DNA from: JBGQOJ01 sp052119585 | GTDB lineage: Bacteria; Pseudomonadota; Alphaproteobacteria; Rhodobacterales; Rhodobacteraceae | Direction: 5' to 3' | DNA length: 64,000 bases | NCBI RefSeq assembly: GCF_052119585.1 | Contig: NZ_JBGQOJ010000003.1 | Span: forward strand, 1-64,000 | Part shown: positions 1-7,379 of the stretch, piece by piece | Layout of the letters: the number at the start of each line of letters is the position of its first letter | Numbering within the stretch: position 1 is the first letter of the stretch | The notes under the pieces: generated by a model | The model's input: only the letters and a program-made list of their open reading frames with translations | Told to the model about the DNA's origin: nothing | Database searches by the model: none | Program-made: the position numbers and the translations under genes

Positions 1-378
1 GCCGCCGTGCATGACAGCCAGGCGGTGGATCAATTGTTGACGCGGGGGAACACCGGTTCCGGGGTCTGGGCCGACGCTGCCTATCGGTCGGCCGAGATCG
101 AAGCGGTGCTGAAAGCCAGGAAGCTGACCAGCCACATTCACCGCAAGGGCAAGCGGGGCAAGCCGCTGACCCAGCAGGCTAAGGCGAGCAACCGCACCAA
201 ATCCACCGTGCGGGTCCGGGTCGAGCATATCTTTGGCGCGCAGGCCAATGACATGGGCGGCACCCTAGTGCGAACCATCGGCCTCGTGCGGGCCAAGGCC
301 AAGATCGGGATGAAGAACCTCGCCTACAACATGCGCCGTCTCGGGCAACTGGGCCGCCTGAACCCATGCCCGGCATGA
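1..378 (+). CDS. IS5-family transposase, C-terminal part, cut by the window edge
   Basis: This is the C-terminal end of a DDE transposase. The reading frame is open to the first base, so the start lies outside the window and the apparent GTG start at 7 is probably internal. The WADAAYRS segment fits the second catalytic Asp block, and RVRVEHIFGAQ fits the block carrying the catalytic Glu of IS5-type transposases. The C-terminal basic stretch ending in NMRRLGQLGRLNP is typical of these proteins. I could not recognise the right terminal inverted repeat downstream, so whether the element is intact cannot be decided here. Confidence 0.8.
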   Translation, partial: AAVHDSQAVDQLLTRGNTGSGVWADAAYRSAEIEAVLKARKLTSHIHRKGKRGKPLTQQAKASNRTKSTVRVRVEHIFGAQANDMGGTLVRTIGLVRAKAKIGMKNLAYNMRRLGQLGRLNPCPA

Positions 379-862
379 AAACCCGGCGACCGGAAGCGCG
401 GATCAGGCCGCGAGGCCGCGTGGCCCCGGCGCAAAGAGCCAGGCGACAGACACAAAACCACCCACCGGCCCGCTAGTCAGTGGTCTCCGGCCACCTTCAA
501 ACCGGTAGCGCCGAGGTGTGGAGCTGAAAACTCGTAAAAATCGAGGTGCCCTATAGCTTCCCTTGGTCATAAGTCCCTCCGTGATAACGGAATGCAAAGC
601 ACGACACTGCGACTTTAGCACAGATCGGCCTAGTCCAGAAACTGAACCTTTTGGTCCAGACCTGCGACTGGCCACCTAAGGGTGCAATCGGCAATCATCG
701 GGAATCGGTATAATATGTGCCCGGCGGCCCGTTTGATCTGACCGACTGTGCCGTCACAATACCCGGTTTTTTTGCTGTGATGCGTTAATTTGCGCGACCC
801 TTCGCCCGTGGATCGGTGTTCCGGGCAGGGTGTCGTTGCCATTTCAATCAAGGGAGACGAAA
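379..862. other. Intergenic spacer between the transposase tail and the FAD oxidoreductase
   Basis: This 484-base spacer probably contains the right end of the insertion element and the promoter of the following oxidoreductase. I see no convincing gene in it. A minus-strand reading frame covers 403-675 and has an internal ATG at about 570 behind a GGAGGGA-like sequence, but its protein is basic, low in complexity and matches no family I know. The last 25 bases hold the ribosome binding site of the next gene (GGGAGA). Confidence 0.4.
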
Positions 863-2299
863 ATGACTGTCACTTTGAAAGCTTTGGATTCAGGGACAAA
901 GACAATTCCCGATGACACACTGGACGCCCTGCGCGGGGCCGTGCGGGGCGCGGTTCTGCTGAAGGGTGACGCGGGCTATGACACGGCGCGCACAATCTGG
1001 AACGGCATGATCGACAGGCACCCCGGCCTTGTGATCCGTGCGCTGGGAACCAGCGACATCCAGACCGCGGTGAACTTTGCCCGCGACAACGGCGTGCTGA
1101 TGGCGGTCCGCGCGGGCGGGCACCAGATTGCGGGCCATGCGGTGGCCGATGGCGCCGTGATGCTGGACCTGTCGCAGATGCGGTCGGTCCATGTGGACCC
1201 GGTGGGCCGCAGGGCGCGGGTTGGCGCGGGGTGCCTTTTGTCCGACGTCGACAAGGAAACACAGGCGCATGCATTGGCGGTGCCCGTCGGCGTCAACTCT
1301 ACCACAGGCATCGCGGGGCTGACGCTGGGCGGCGGCTTTGGCTGGATCACCCGCAAGCACGGCATGACCATCGACAATCTGGTATCCGCCGAGGTGGTGA
1401 CCGCCGACGGCAACATCCGCACCGCAAGCGCCGACCAGAACCCCGATCTGTTCTGGGCCATTCGGGGGGGTGGCGGTAATTTCGGCGTCGTATCCTCGTT
1501 CGACTATGCCTTGCACCCGATCGGGCCGCAGGTGATGTCGGGGCTGATCGTGCATCCCATTGATCAGGCGAAAACCCTGTTGCGCGACTTTCGTCAGATC
1601 TGCGCCGATGCGCCGGATGAGTTGACCGTCTGGGCGGTGATGCGCAAGGCCCCGCCCCTGCCGTTCCTGCCTGCGCAATGGCACGGAAAAGAGGTGCTGA
1701 TCTTTGCCGCCTGCTATGCCGGCGACATGGCCGCAGGGGAAAAGGCGATGGTGGGCCTGCGCGCCCTTGGCGACCCGATCGCCGATGTGATTTCGCCGCA
1801 TCCCTATACCGGATGGCAGGCGGCGTTTGACCTTCTGGTGCCGGGTGCGCGCAACTATTGGAAAAGTCACGATTTTACCGAACTGTCCGACACGGCGATC
1901 GGGGTCATCCTTGATGGGATCGACACCTTGCCCGATCCGCAGTCCGAGATTTTCATCGCCCATGTCGGCGGGGCGATGGCGCGGGTTGCAGGCAATGCCA
2001 CCGCCTTTCCGCAACGCAATGCGCATTTCACGATGAACGTCCACACCCGCTGGGAGGATGCGAAAAAGGACAGCGCCTGCATCGGTTGGGCCCGCGACCT
2101 GTTCGACAAGGTGGCCCCCTATGCCACGGGCAGCGTCTATGTGAACTTCATGCCAGAGGACGAAAGCGGGCGACTTGGCGGCGCCTATGGCGACAACCTG
2201 CCACGGCTTAGCCGGATCAAGGCGAAATACGATCCGGGCAACCTGTTCCGCGTCAACCACAACATCCCGACGCAGGTGGCCGCACAGGCGGCAGAGTAA
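863..2299 (+). CDS. FAD-binding oxidoreductase, berberine-bridge type
   Basis: This is a 478-residue flavoprotein of the PCMH/berberine bridge family, which oxidises alcohols, sugars or other small molecules with covalently bound FAD. The N-terminal FAD domain contains RAGGHQIAGHA; His87 is the expected covalent attachment residue. A glycine-rich LTLGGGFGW segment follows, and the C-terminal BBE motif near the end reads YVNFMPEDE...YDPGNLFRVNHNI. The second Cys used by bicovalent members appears to be replaced (VNSTTG), suggesting single-point attachment. The ATG at 863 is preferred over an upstream in-frame start because GGGAGA lies just before it. The gene stands alone and its substrate is unknown. 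Confidence 0.82.
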   Translation: MTVTLKALDSGTKTIPDDTLDALRGAVRGAVLLKGDAGYDTARTIWNGMIDRHPGLVIRALGTSDIQTAVNFARDNGVLMAVRAGGHQIAGHAVADGAVMLDLSQMRSVHVDPVGRRARVGAGCLLSDVDKETQAHALAVPVGVNSTTGIAGLTLGGGFGWITRKHGMTIDNLVSAEVVTADGNIRTASADQNPDLFWAIRGGGGNFGVVSSFDYALHPIGPQVMSGLIVHPIDQAKTLLRDFRQICADAPDELTVWAVMRKAPPLPFLPAQWHGKEVLIFAACYAGDMAAGEKAMVGLRALGDPIADVISPHPYTGWQAAFDLLVPGARNYWKSHDFTELSDTAIGVILDGIDTLPDPQSEIFIAHVGGAMARVAGNATAFPQRNAHFTMNVHTRWEDAKKDSACIGWARDLFDKVAPYATGSVYVNFMPEDESGRLGGAYGDNLPRLSRIKAKYDPGNLFRVNHNIPTQVAAQAAE

Positions 2300-2431
2300 C
2301 CCGTCGGCAGGACAGTGCCCGCGATCCTGCGCTGTCCTGCCTTTGCCAGTGGCGGGTGGCGGGTTCGCGCCGTCGATCGCGCATCATTTGCAGGTTTTGC
2401 GTCTTATCATTCGCACCGGATGCCCCTATCT

Positions 2432-2449
2432 TATGTCGTATCAAACATA
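2432..2449. promoter_or_regulatory. Inverted repeat TATGT-N8-ACATA upstream of the VOC dioxygenase gene
   Basis: Two five-base half sites separated by eight bases lie 30 to 47 bases before the next start codon, where a repressor could overlap the promoter or leader. Homologous mhqO-type genes are often controlled by MarR-type regulators, but none is encoded nearby, so this is only a candidate. Confidence 0.25.
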
Positions 2450-2478
2450 CCGCAGCCCCCTGCAACAGGAGCACCTGA

Positions 2479-3411
2479 ATGATCACGCGGATTCAAGGCC
2501 TGCATCACATCACCTCCCTCGCAAGCGACGCCCGGACCAACAACGCGTTCTTCACAAAGGTGCTGGGGTTGCGGCGGGTCAAGAAGACCGTGAACTTTGA
2601 CGCGCCGGATGTGTATCACCTGTATTACGGCGACGAGACCGGCACGCCCGGCTCTGTCCTCACCTATTTCCCCTTCCCGCAGATGCCCAAAGGCCGCGCG
2701 GGCACGGGTGAGGTGGGAACCACCGTTTTCGCCGTTCCCGAAGGCGCGCTTGGTTACTGGAAGGAGCGGCTGGCGACCTTCAATGCGGGCGAGATCGTGC
2801 AAGACACAAGGTTTGGCGAAGCGCGCCTTTGCTTTCAGGGACCGGACGGCGAGGGCTTTGCCCTTGTAGAGGCAAAAGGCGACACCCGCACCGGCTGGAC
2901 CGATGGCGGCGTGCCCGCAGACGCGGCGATCCGCGGGTTCCATTCCGCGTCACTGCGGGTGCGCGACGGCAGCGCGATGGGCGAACTGCTGCGCTTCATG
3001 GGGTATGACATGCAGGAAACGGCGGGCAACGTCGCACGGTTCACTTTGCCCCAAGGCAGTGCCGCCACCGTGCTGGACGTCGAGACCCTGCCAGAGACCG
3101 CCCAGGCCAAACAGGGGACGGGGTCCGTGCATCACATTGCCTTTGCGGTGGAAAACCGTGCCGCCCAGCTGGAGGTGCGCGAAGCGCTGACCGGGGCAGG
3201 ATACAAAGTAACGCCGGTGATCGACCGCGACTATTTCCGGGCGATCTACTTTCGCACTCCGGGCGGCGTGTTGTTCGAGGTGGCGACAAACGAGCCGGGC
3301 TTTGAGCGCGACGAGGACAGGGCGCATCTGGGCGAGGCCCTGAAACTGCCGGCGCAGCACAGCCACCTTCGGGCAGAGCTGGAACAATCGCTTCCACCGA
3401 TCGTCGATTAA
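2479..3411 (+). CDS. Ring-cleaving dioxygenase-like VOC protein (MhqO type)
   Basis: The 310-residue protein has two vicinal-oxygen-chelate modules. It begins with GLHHITSLASDARTNNAFF and has a second module starting at VHHIAFAVEN near residue 215; the His residues in these motifs and a Glu near LFEVATNEPGF are the expected metal ligands. This architecture is that of the MhqO/glyoxalase-type ring-cleaving dioxygenases linked to quinone or hydroquinone stress. The start is supported by an AGGAG-like sequence at about 2467-2471. The gene is monocistronic, and the substrate cannot be read from the sequence. Confidence 0.8.
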   Translation: MITRIQGLHHITSLASDARTNNAFFTKVLGLRRVKKTVNFDAPDVYHLYYGDETGTPGSVLTYFPFPQMPKGRAGTGEVGTTVFAVPEGALGYWKERLATFNAGEIVQDTRFGEARLCFQGPDGEGFALVEAKGDTRTGWTDGGVPADAAIRGFHSASLRVRDGSAMGELLRFMGYDMQETAGNVARFTLPQGSAATVLDVETLPETAQAKQGTGSVHHIAFAVENRAAQLEVREALTGAGYKVTPVIDRDYFRAIYFRTPGGVLFEVATNEPGFERDEDRAHLGEALKLPAQHSHLRAELEQSLPPIVD

Positions 3412-3544
3412 GGGCGCAAACACGACATCCGCCGGTCAGACGTGACGCGGCATAGCACCACACAGACGATCCAACCCCTTGTTGTTTTTACCGGTCTCCC
3501 CGATATTCAATGCATGTGCAGACCACCCTTAGGCTGGAGGCAAC

Positions 3545-4492
3545 ATGACCGACGATCCCTATGCGTCCCTTGGATTGACAAAAACCGCAACGGCGGACGA
3601 GATCAAAAAGGCCTACCGCAAGATTGCGCGGACCAGCCACCCCGATCTTAACCCCGACGACCCCAAGGCCGAGGCGCGGTTCAAAGCCGCGTCCAACGCC
3701 TATGACCTGCTGAAGGACCCCGAAACCCGCGCAAAATTCGACCGTGGCGAAATCGACGCCAGCGGGGCCGAACGGCGCGAGCGGCAGTTCTACCGCGATT
3801 ATGCGGAATCCCCCCGCAACCCTTACCGGTCGGGCCAAAGGTTCGACGACGCAGAAGGGTTCGAGGGCTTTGGCGATACATCCGACATCTTTGGCGATTT
3901 TCTGCGGCAGGCCCGTCAGGGCGGCGCAGGCCGGTCGCAGCACGGCTTTCGCGCGGCAGGCCCTGACATGAGGTTCTCGCTGGAGGTGCCGTTCCTTGAC
4001 GCGGCGAACGGTGGCAAAACGCGGATCACCCTGCCCGATGGCTCTGGCCTCGAGGTTACAATCCCCGAAGGCACCGCCGAGGGCCAGACGATCCGCCTGC
4101 GCGGCAAGGGCGGCCCCGGTTTCGGCGGCGGCCCGGCGGGCGATGCGCTGGTCACCCTGTCGATCCGTCCGCACCCCGTGTTCCGGCGCGAGGGCAACGA
4201 CATCGTCATCACGCTGCCGATCACCCTGGACGAGGCCATTCTGGGGGCCAAGGTTCCCGCGCCGACCATCACCGGCAGTGTCAACCTGACCGTTCCCAAA
4301 GGCGCCAGCAGCGGCCAGATCCTGCGGCTGCGCGGGCGCGGTGTGAAACCGGCGGGCGGTGGCGCCAAGGGCGACCAACGGGTCGAACTGCGCATCGTTT
4401 CGCCGCCGCAAATCGACGACGCGCTTGCCGCCTTTATGGAAGACTGGCGCAAGACCCACAGCTATGATCCGCGAAAGGGGATGGCGACATGA
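3545..4492 (+). CDS. cbpA: DnaJ-class co-chaperone CbpA
   Basis: This 315-residue J-domain protein would stimulate DnaK and bind unfolded clients. The N-terminal J domain (about residues 5-70) has the HPD triad at 32-34. A linker rich in Phe, Arg and Gly follows. The C-terminal substrate-binding region (about 145-300) contains the two beta domains with GTAEGQTIRLRGKG and GASSGQILRLRGRG repeats. There is no Cys-rich zinc domain, which separates CbpA from DnaJ. GGAGG lies seven bases before the ATG. The next gene, a CbpM-like modulator, overlaps it by four bases, strengthening the assignment. Confidence 0.93.
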   Translation: MTDDPYASLGLTKTATADEIKKAYRKIARTSHPDLNPDDPKAEARFKAASNAYDLLKDPETRAKFDRGEIDASGAERRERQFYRDYAESPRNPYRSGQRFDDAEGFEGFGDTSDIFGDFLRQARQGGAGRSQHGFRAAGPDMRFSLEVPFLDAANGGKTRITLPDGSGLEVTIPEGTAEGQTIRLRGKGGPGFGGGPAGDALVTLSIRPHPVFRREGNDIVITLPITLDEAILGAKVPAPTITGSVNLTVPKGASSGQILRLRGRGVKPAGGGAKGDQRVELRIVSPPQIDDALAAFMEDWRKTHSYDPRKGMAT

Positions 4493-4821
4493 CCGACCGT
4501 TATTCCGAAGAAGAGGCCATTCTGGCCGTCGCGCAACTGACCCGCACACGGCTTGTGTCCTTCATCGAGGCAGAGATCATAACGCCCGTGCAAACCGGCG
4601 ATGGCCACATGTTCCGCCAGATAGATCTGGCCCGGATGGAGTTGCTGTGCGAGCTGTCAGAGCAGTTCGATCTGGACGACGACGCGCTTGCCCTTGTGAT
4701 CGGGCTGATCGACCAGCTGCACGGCGTGCGCGGAGAATTGCGCGCTGTATTGGGGGCTGTCGCGCTGGAAAGCGAAGAAGTCCGCGCGCGGATCGCCGAG
4801 GCCCTGCGTCAGCCGCTATAG
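4489..4821 (+). CDS. cbpM: CbpM-like chaperone modulator
   Basis: This 110-residue helical protein is encoded directly behind cbpA with an ATGA overlap. It resembles CbpM/MerR-type modulators that bind the J domain of CbpA and inhibit it. Visible features are an N-terminal helix (EEEAILAVAQLTRTRLVSFIEAEII), a VQTGDGHMFRQIDLARM segment typical of the family, and a C-terminal amphipathic region. There is no DNA-binding signature strong enough to call it a MerR regulator on its own. Confidence 0.85.
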   Translation: MTDRYSEEEAILAVAQLTRTRLVSFIEAEIITPVQTGDGHMFRQIDLARMELLCELSEQFDLDDDALALVIGLIDQLHGVRGELRAVLGAVALESEEVRARIAEALRQPL

Positions 4822-4868
4822 GCCGTGACCCGGCGCTGGAATGATCCGGGTCAATGCCATCATCGGCA

Positions 4869-5165
4869 TTATGTGCAATAAATCCCGTGCAGTGTGTTCA
4901 GCACTGTTTCGACTTCGGCACCATTCAGGGAATTGTAGATTGTCTGGGCGTCGCGGCGTGTCTTGACCAGCCCCGCCTCGCGCAGCAGCTTAAGATGATG
5001 CGAGACGGCAGGTTGCGACATGCCCAGTTGCCCGACAAGCGTCTGGACGCTTTTCTCTCCGTCCAGAAGAAGGCACAAAAGGTGCAGGCGCACAGGTGTG
5101 GAAAGCATCTGCATCAGGCGTGCGGCCTCGTCCATTTTTGGACCGAGTTCGGTCATATCCGACAT
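4869..5165 (-). CDS. ArsR-family sulfide/persulfide-responsive repressor (BigR/SqrR-like)
   Basis: A 98-residue winged-helix repressor, transcribed away from the sulfur genes that start at 5244. The recognition helix region reads LVGQLGMSQPAVSHHLKLL, and RRDAQTIYNSL is the wing. Cys31 and Cys97 lie 66 residues apart at the positions where BigR and SqrR carry the two cysteines that form a polysulfide link when persulfides are present. The ELCVCDL metal motif of ArsR is absent (EKSVQTL instead), which argues against an arsenic or metal sensor. A candidate operator lies only five bases upstream of the start codon, so autoregulation and control of the divergent operon are likely. Confidence 0.88.
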   Translation of the reverse strand: MSDMTELGPKMDEAARLMQMLSTPVRLHLLCLLLDGEKSVQTLVGQLGMSQPAVSHHLKLLREAGLVKTRRDAQTIYNSLNGAEVETVLNTLHGIYCT

Positions 5166-5169
5166 TTAC

Positions 5170-5185
5170 ATTCTCTTACTTGAAT
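5170..5185. promoter_or_regulatory. Candidate BigR/SqrR operator ATTC-N8-GAAT
   Basis: The sequence ATTC, eight bases, GAAT lies in the divergent spacer between the repressor and the DUF2892 gene. As I recall it, this is the consensus reported for SqrR of Rhodobacter. It overlaps the likely leader of the repressor gene and the promoter of the permease genes. Confidence 0.6.
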
Positions 5186-5243
5186 ATCAGTGATTATTTA
5201 TATAAGTAATCCCCATCGAGATATCAACACAAGGAATCGCGCT

Positions 5244-5465
5244 ATGTTCAAATCCGCAAATGTCGGCCCCACAGATCGCATAATCCGCCTGATCGTCGGC
5301 GCCATCCTGATCGCCCTGCCCTATGTCTACACCTCGCCGATCTGGGCCAATGGCGCTGTGCGCTGGGGTGTCCCCGCTGTCGGGCTGGTTCTGGTGCTGA
5401 CCGCGCTGGTCCGGTTCTGCCCCGCCTACCGCCTGTTCGGCACGAGCACCTGCAAAGCGAAATAA
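5244..5465 (+). CDS. DUF2892 (YgaP-type) small membrane protein
   Basis: The 73-residue protein has two hydrophobic segments (about residues 12-30 and 36-56) separated by a short loop. The pattern RIIRLIVGAILIAL...FCPAYRLFG is typical of the DUF2892 domain found at the C-terminus of YgaP-type rhodaneses. Here the domain stands alone, without a rhodanese. The ATG at 5244 follows AAGGAA; an earlier in-frame ATG lacks a ribosome binding site. It is the first gene of the sulfur operon and probably acts in the inner membrane near the YeeE permeases. Confidence 0.8.
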   Translation: MFKSANVGPTDRIIRLIVGAILIALPYVYTSPIWANGAVRWGVPAVGLVLVLTALVRFCPAYRLFGTSTCKAK

Positions 5466-5469
5466 ACAC

Positions 5470-5892
5470 ATGACCGAATTTACTCCCTTCCTGTCGTTGG
5501 GCGGCGGCATCCTGATCGGGCTGGCCGCTGTCCTGTTCATGGCTCTTCACGGGCGCATCGCCGGTATGACCGGCATTCTGGGCGGTGTGATCCCGCCGCT
5601 GGCCTCTGACTGGCCCCTGCGCGCCGCGTTTCTGGCGGGGGCAATTGCCGCACCCGCGATTTTCGTGATGGCTGGCGGATCGATCCCCTTCGCTGTGCCC
5701 GTCGCAACACCCCTGCTGGCCATCGGCGGCTTTATCGTCGGCATCGGCGTCTACTATGGCTCTGGCTGCACCAGCGGGCATGGCGTGTGCGGTATGGCCC
5801 GCCTGTCGCCCCGGTCATTCGTGGCCACCTGCACCTTCATGATCGCGACCTTCGTCACGGTCTATGTCACGCGTCACGTTCTGGGACTGTAA
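5470..5892 (+). CDS. YeeE/YedE-family sulfur transporter, first half
   Basis: A 140-residue membrane protein with about four hydrophobic segments and the family signature GSGCTSGHGVCGMARLS near residue 97. The cysteines in this motif are those that relay thiosulfate or persulfide sulfur in YeeE proteins. Full YeeE proteins are about twice this length; here the two halves are separate genes, this one and the next, two bases apart. Such split pairs commonly sit beside BigR-type repressors and persulfide dioxygenases. The pair is expected to move reduced sulfur across the inner membrane. Confidence 0.87.
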   Translation: MTEFTPFLSLGGGILIGLAAVLFMALHGRIAGMTGILGGVIPPLASDWPLRAAFLAGAIAAPAIFVMAGGSIPFAVPVATPLLAIGGFIVGIGVYYGSGCTSGHGVCGMARLSPRSFVATCTFMIATFVTVYVTRHVLGL

Positions 5893-5894
5893 TC

Positions 5895-6332
5895 ATGCTG
5901 AAACATATATCTTCCGCGCTGGTCGGCGCTGTTTTCGGCCTTGGCATTGCGATATCGGGCATGGCGAACCCCGCCAAAGTGCTGAACTTCTTCGATGTGT
6001 TCGGCACTTGGGACCCCAGCCTGATTTTCGTGATGGGCGGTGCCATGCTGACTGCGATGGCGGGCTACCGCATCGTGCTGGGTCGCCAGCCAAAGCCGAT
6101 GTTCGAGCATCAGTTCGCAATCCCCACGAACAAGGCGATCGACATGCGCCTGATCGCAGGCTCTGCCGTTTTCGGCATCGGCTGGGGCATCGCGGGCTTT
6201 TGCCCCGGTGGTGCCATTCCGGCGCTTGGGCTTGGTTATTCCGAGACCTTCGTTTTTGTCGCCACGATGGTCGCGGGCCTTGTGTTCTCCCGCTGGCTGA
6301 ACAGCCGCAAAACAGTCCTGTCCCGCGCATAA
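5895..6332 (+). CDS. YeeE/YedE-family sulfur transporter, second half (DUF6691-type)
   Basis: A 145-residue membrane protein forming the partner of the preceding half-transporter. It carries ISGMANPAKVLNFFD near residue 20 and GIGWGIAGFCPGGAI near residue 98, the latter containing the single conserved Cys. The start at 5895 lies two bases after the stop of the first half; the longer frame starting at 5787 would overlap that gene by over 100 bases and is rejected. The order repressor, DUF2892, half one, half two is consistent with one sulfide-inducible operon. Confidence 0.87.
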   Translation: MLKHISSALVGAVFGLGIAISGMANPAKVLNFFDVFGTWDPSLIFVMGGAMLTAMAGYRIVLGRQPKPMFEHQFAIPTNKAIDMRLIAGSAVFGIGWGIAGFCPGGAIPALGLGYSETFVFVATMVAGLVFSRWLNSRKTVLSRA

Positions 6333-6387
6333 CCGCGCGGGCCACGGCCCCCCCGCCCGCAGGCTGCGGCAAAATGTAAACTTACAT

Positions 6388-6403
6388 ATTCAATATACCT
6401 AAT
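6388..6403. promoter_or_regulatory. Second candidate BigR/SqrR operator (ATTC-N8-TAAT)
   Basis: The same arrangement as the operator at 5170 but with one mismatch in the right half (TAAT for GAAT). It lies in an AT-rich stretch about 47 to 62 bases before the persulfide dioxygenase start, a plausible promoter position. A second copy would place the dioxygenase and SQR genes under the same repressor. Confidence 0.45.
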
Positions 6404-6449
6404 ATATCTCCCGCTACATCCGACGTGAAACATCCGAATGGAGAGACCG

Positions 6450-7334
6450 ATGACCACCTATCCCGTAAACATGGACATCCACCCAGAGGTTACCGCGTTC
6501 TTTGACGAAGCGACGAACACGATCAGCTACATCGTCAAGGACCCCGACAGCCAGTCCTGCGCCGTGATCGACAGTGTGATGGACATCGACTATGCCGCTG
6601 GCCGGATCACCTATGACCACGCCGACGCGCTGATCGACCACATCAAAAAGAACAACCTGACGCTGGAGTGGATCATCGAAACCCACGTCCACGCCGACCA
6701 CCTGTCCGCCGCGCCCTATCTGCAGGACAAACTGGGCGGCAAGATCGGCGTTGGCGAAAAGATCATGGTCGTGCAGGAAACCTTCGGCAAAATCTTCAAC
6801 GAGGGCACCGAATTCCAGCGCGACGGGTCGCAGTTCGACCGTCTGTTCAAGGATGGCGACACCTATATGATCGGCACGATGCCCGCCTTTGCGATGTATA
6901 CTCCCGGCCACACCCCCGCCTGCATGGTGCATGTGATCGGCGACGCGACCTTTACCGGCGACACGCTGTTCATGCCCGATGGCGGATCGGCCCGCGCCGA
7001 TTTCCCCGGTGGCGATGCCGGCACCCTGTATGACAGCATTCAGAAGGTTCTGTCCCTGCCCGACGCCATGCGCCTGTTCATGTGCCACGACTATGGCCCC
7101 AACGGTCGCGAGATCCAGTGGGAAACCACCGTGGGCGATGAAAAAGCGCACAACATCCATGTCGGCACAGGCAAGACCAAAGAGGACTTCGTCAAGTTCC
7201 GCACAGAGCGGGACGCGACGCTGGATATGCCCAAGCTGATCATCCCCTCCTTGCAGGTCAACATGCGGGCGGGCGAGGTGCCGACAGACAAAGACGGGCA
7301 TCCGATGCTGAAAGTGCCACTGAACCTGCTGTAA
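6450..7334 (+). CDS. Persulfide dioxygenase (ETHE1/Blh-type metallo-beta-lactamase fold)
   Basis: The 294-residue enzyme is expected to oxidise glutathione persulfide to sulfite with O2 and a mononuclear iron. The metal motif THVHADH is at residues 78-84 (His79, His81, Asp83, His84), followed by TPGHTPACMVH, a GDTLF segment and a late FMCHDY motif supplying the remaining ligands. The start at 6450 is chosen because GGAGAG at 6440-6445 is well spaced from it; an ATG at 6438 would leave that site inside the gene. The next gene encodes the sulfide:quinone oxidoreductase that makes the persulfide substrate. Confidence 0.92.
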   Translation: MTTYPVNMDIHPEVTAFFDEATNTISYIVKDPDSQSCAVIDSVMDIDYAAGRITYDHADALIDHIKKNNLTLEWIIETHVHADHLSAAPYLQDKLGGKIGVGEKIMVVQETFGKIFNEGTEFQRDGSQFDRLFKDGDTYMIGTMPAFAMYTPGHTPACMVHVIGDATFTGDTLFMPDGGSARADFPGGDAGTLYDSIQKVLSLPDAMRLFMCHDYGPNGREIQWETTVGDEKAHNIHVGTGKTKEDFVKFRTERDATLDMPKLIIPSLQVNMRAGEVPTDKDGHPMLKVPLNLL

Positions 7335-7379
7335 CGGCAGGTTCAAATCGTAACCCATCCACGGGAGGAAACGCGCGCG

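Noticed and set aside
403..675. Minus-strand frame next to the transposase with an internal ATG behind a good ribosome binding site
   Set aside because: Composition is basic and low in complexity with no recognised domain; likely part of the insertion element end. Kept only as a note.
890..2260. A 456-residue minus-strand frame over the FAD oxidoreductase
   Set aside because: Shadow of a gene with the FAD attachment motif on the plus strand; no family resemblance.
4869..5165. Arsenic- or metal-sensing ArsR
   Set aside because: The ELCVCDL metal motif is missing, the two cysteines are at BigR/SqrR positions, and the neighbours are sulfur genes.
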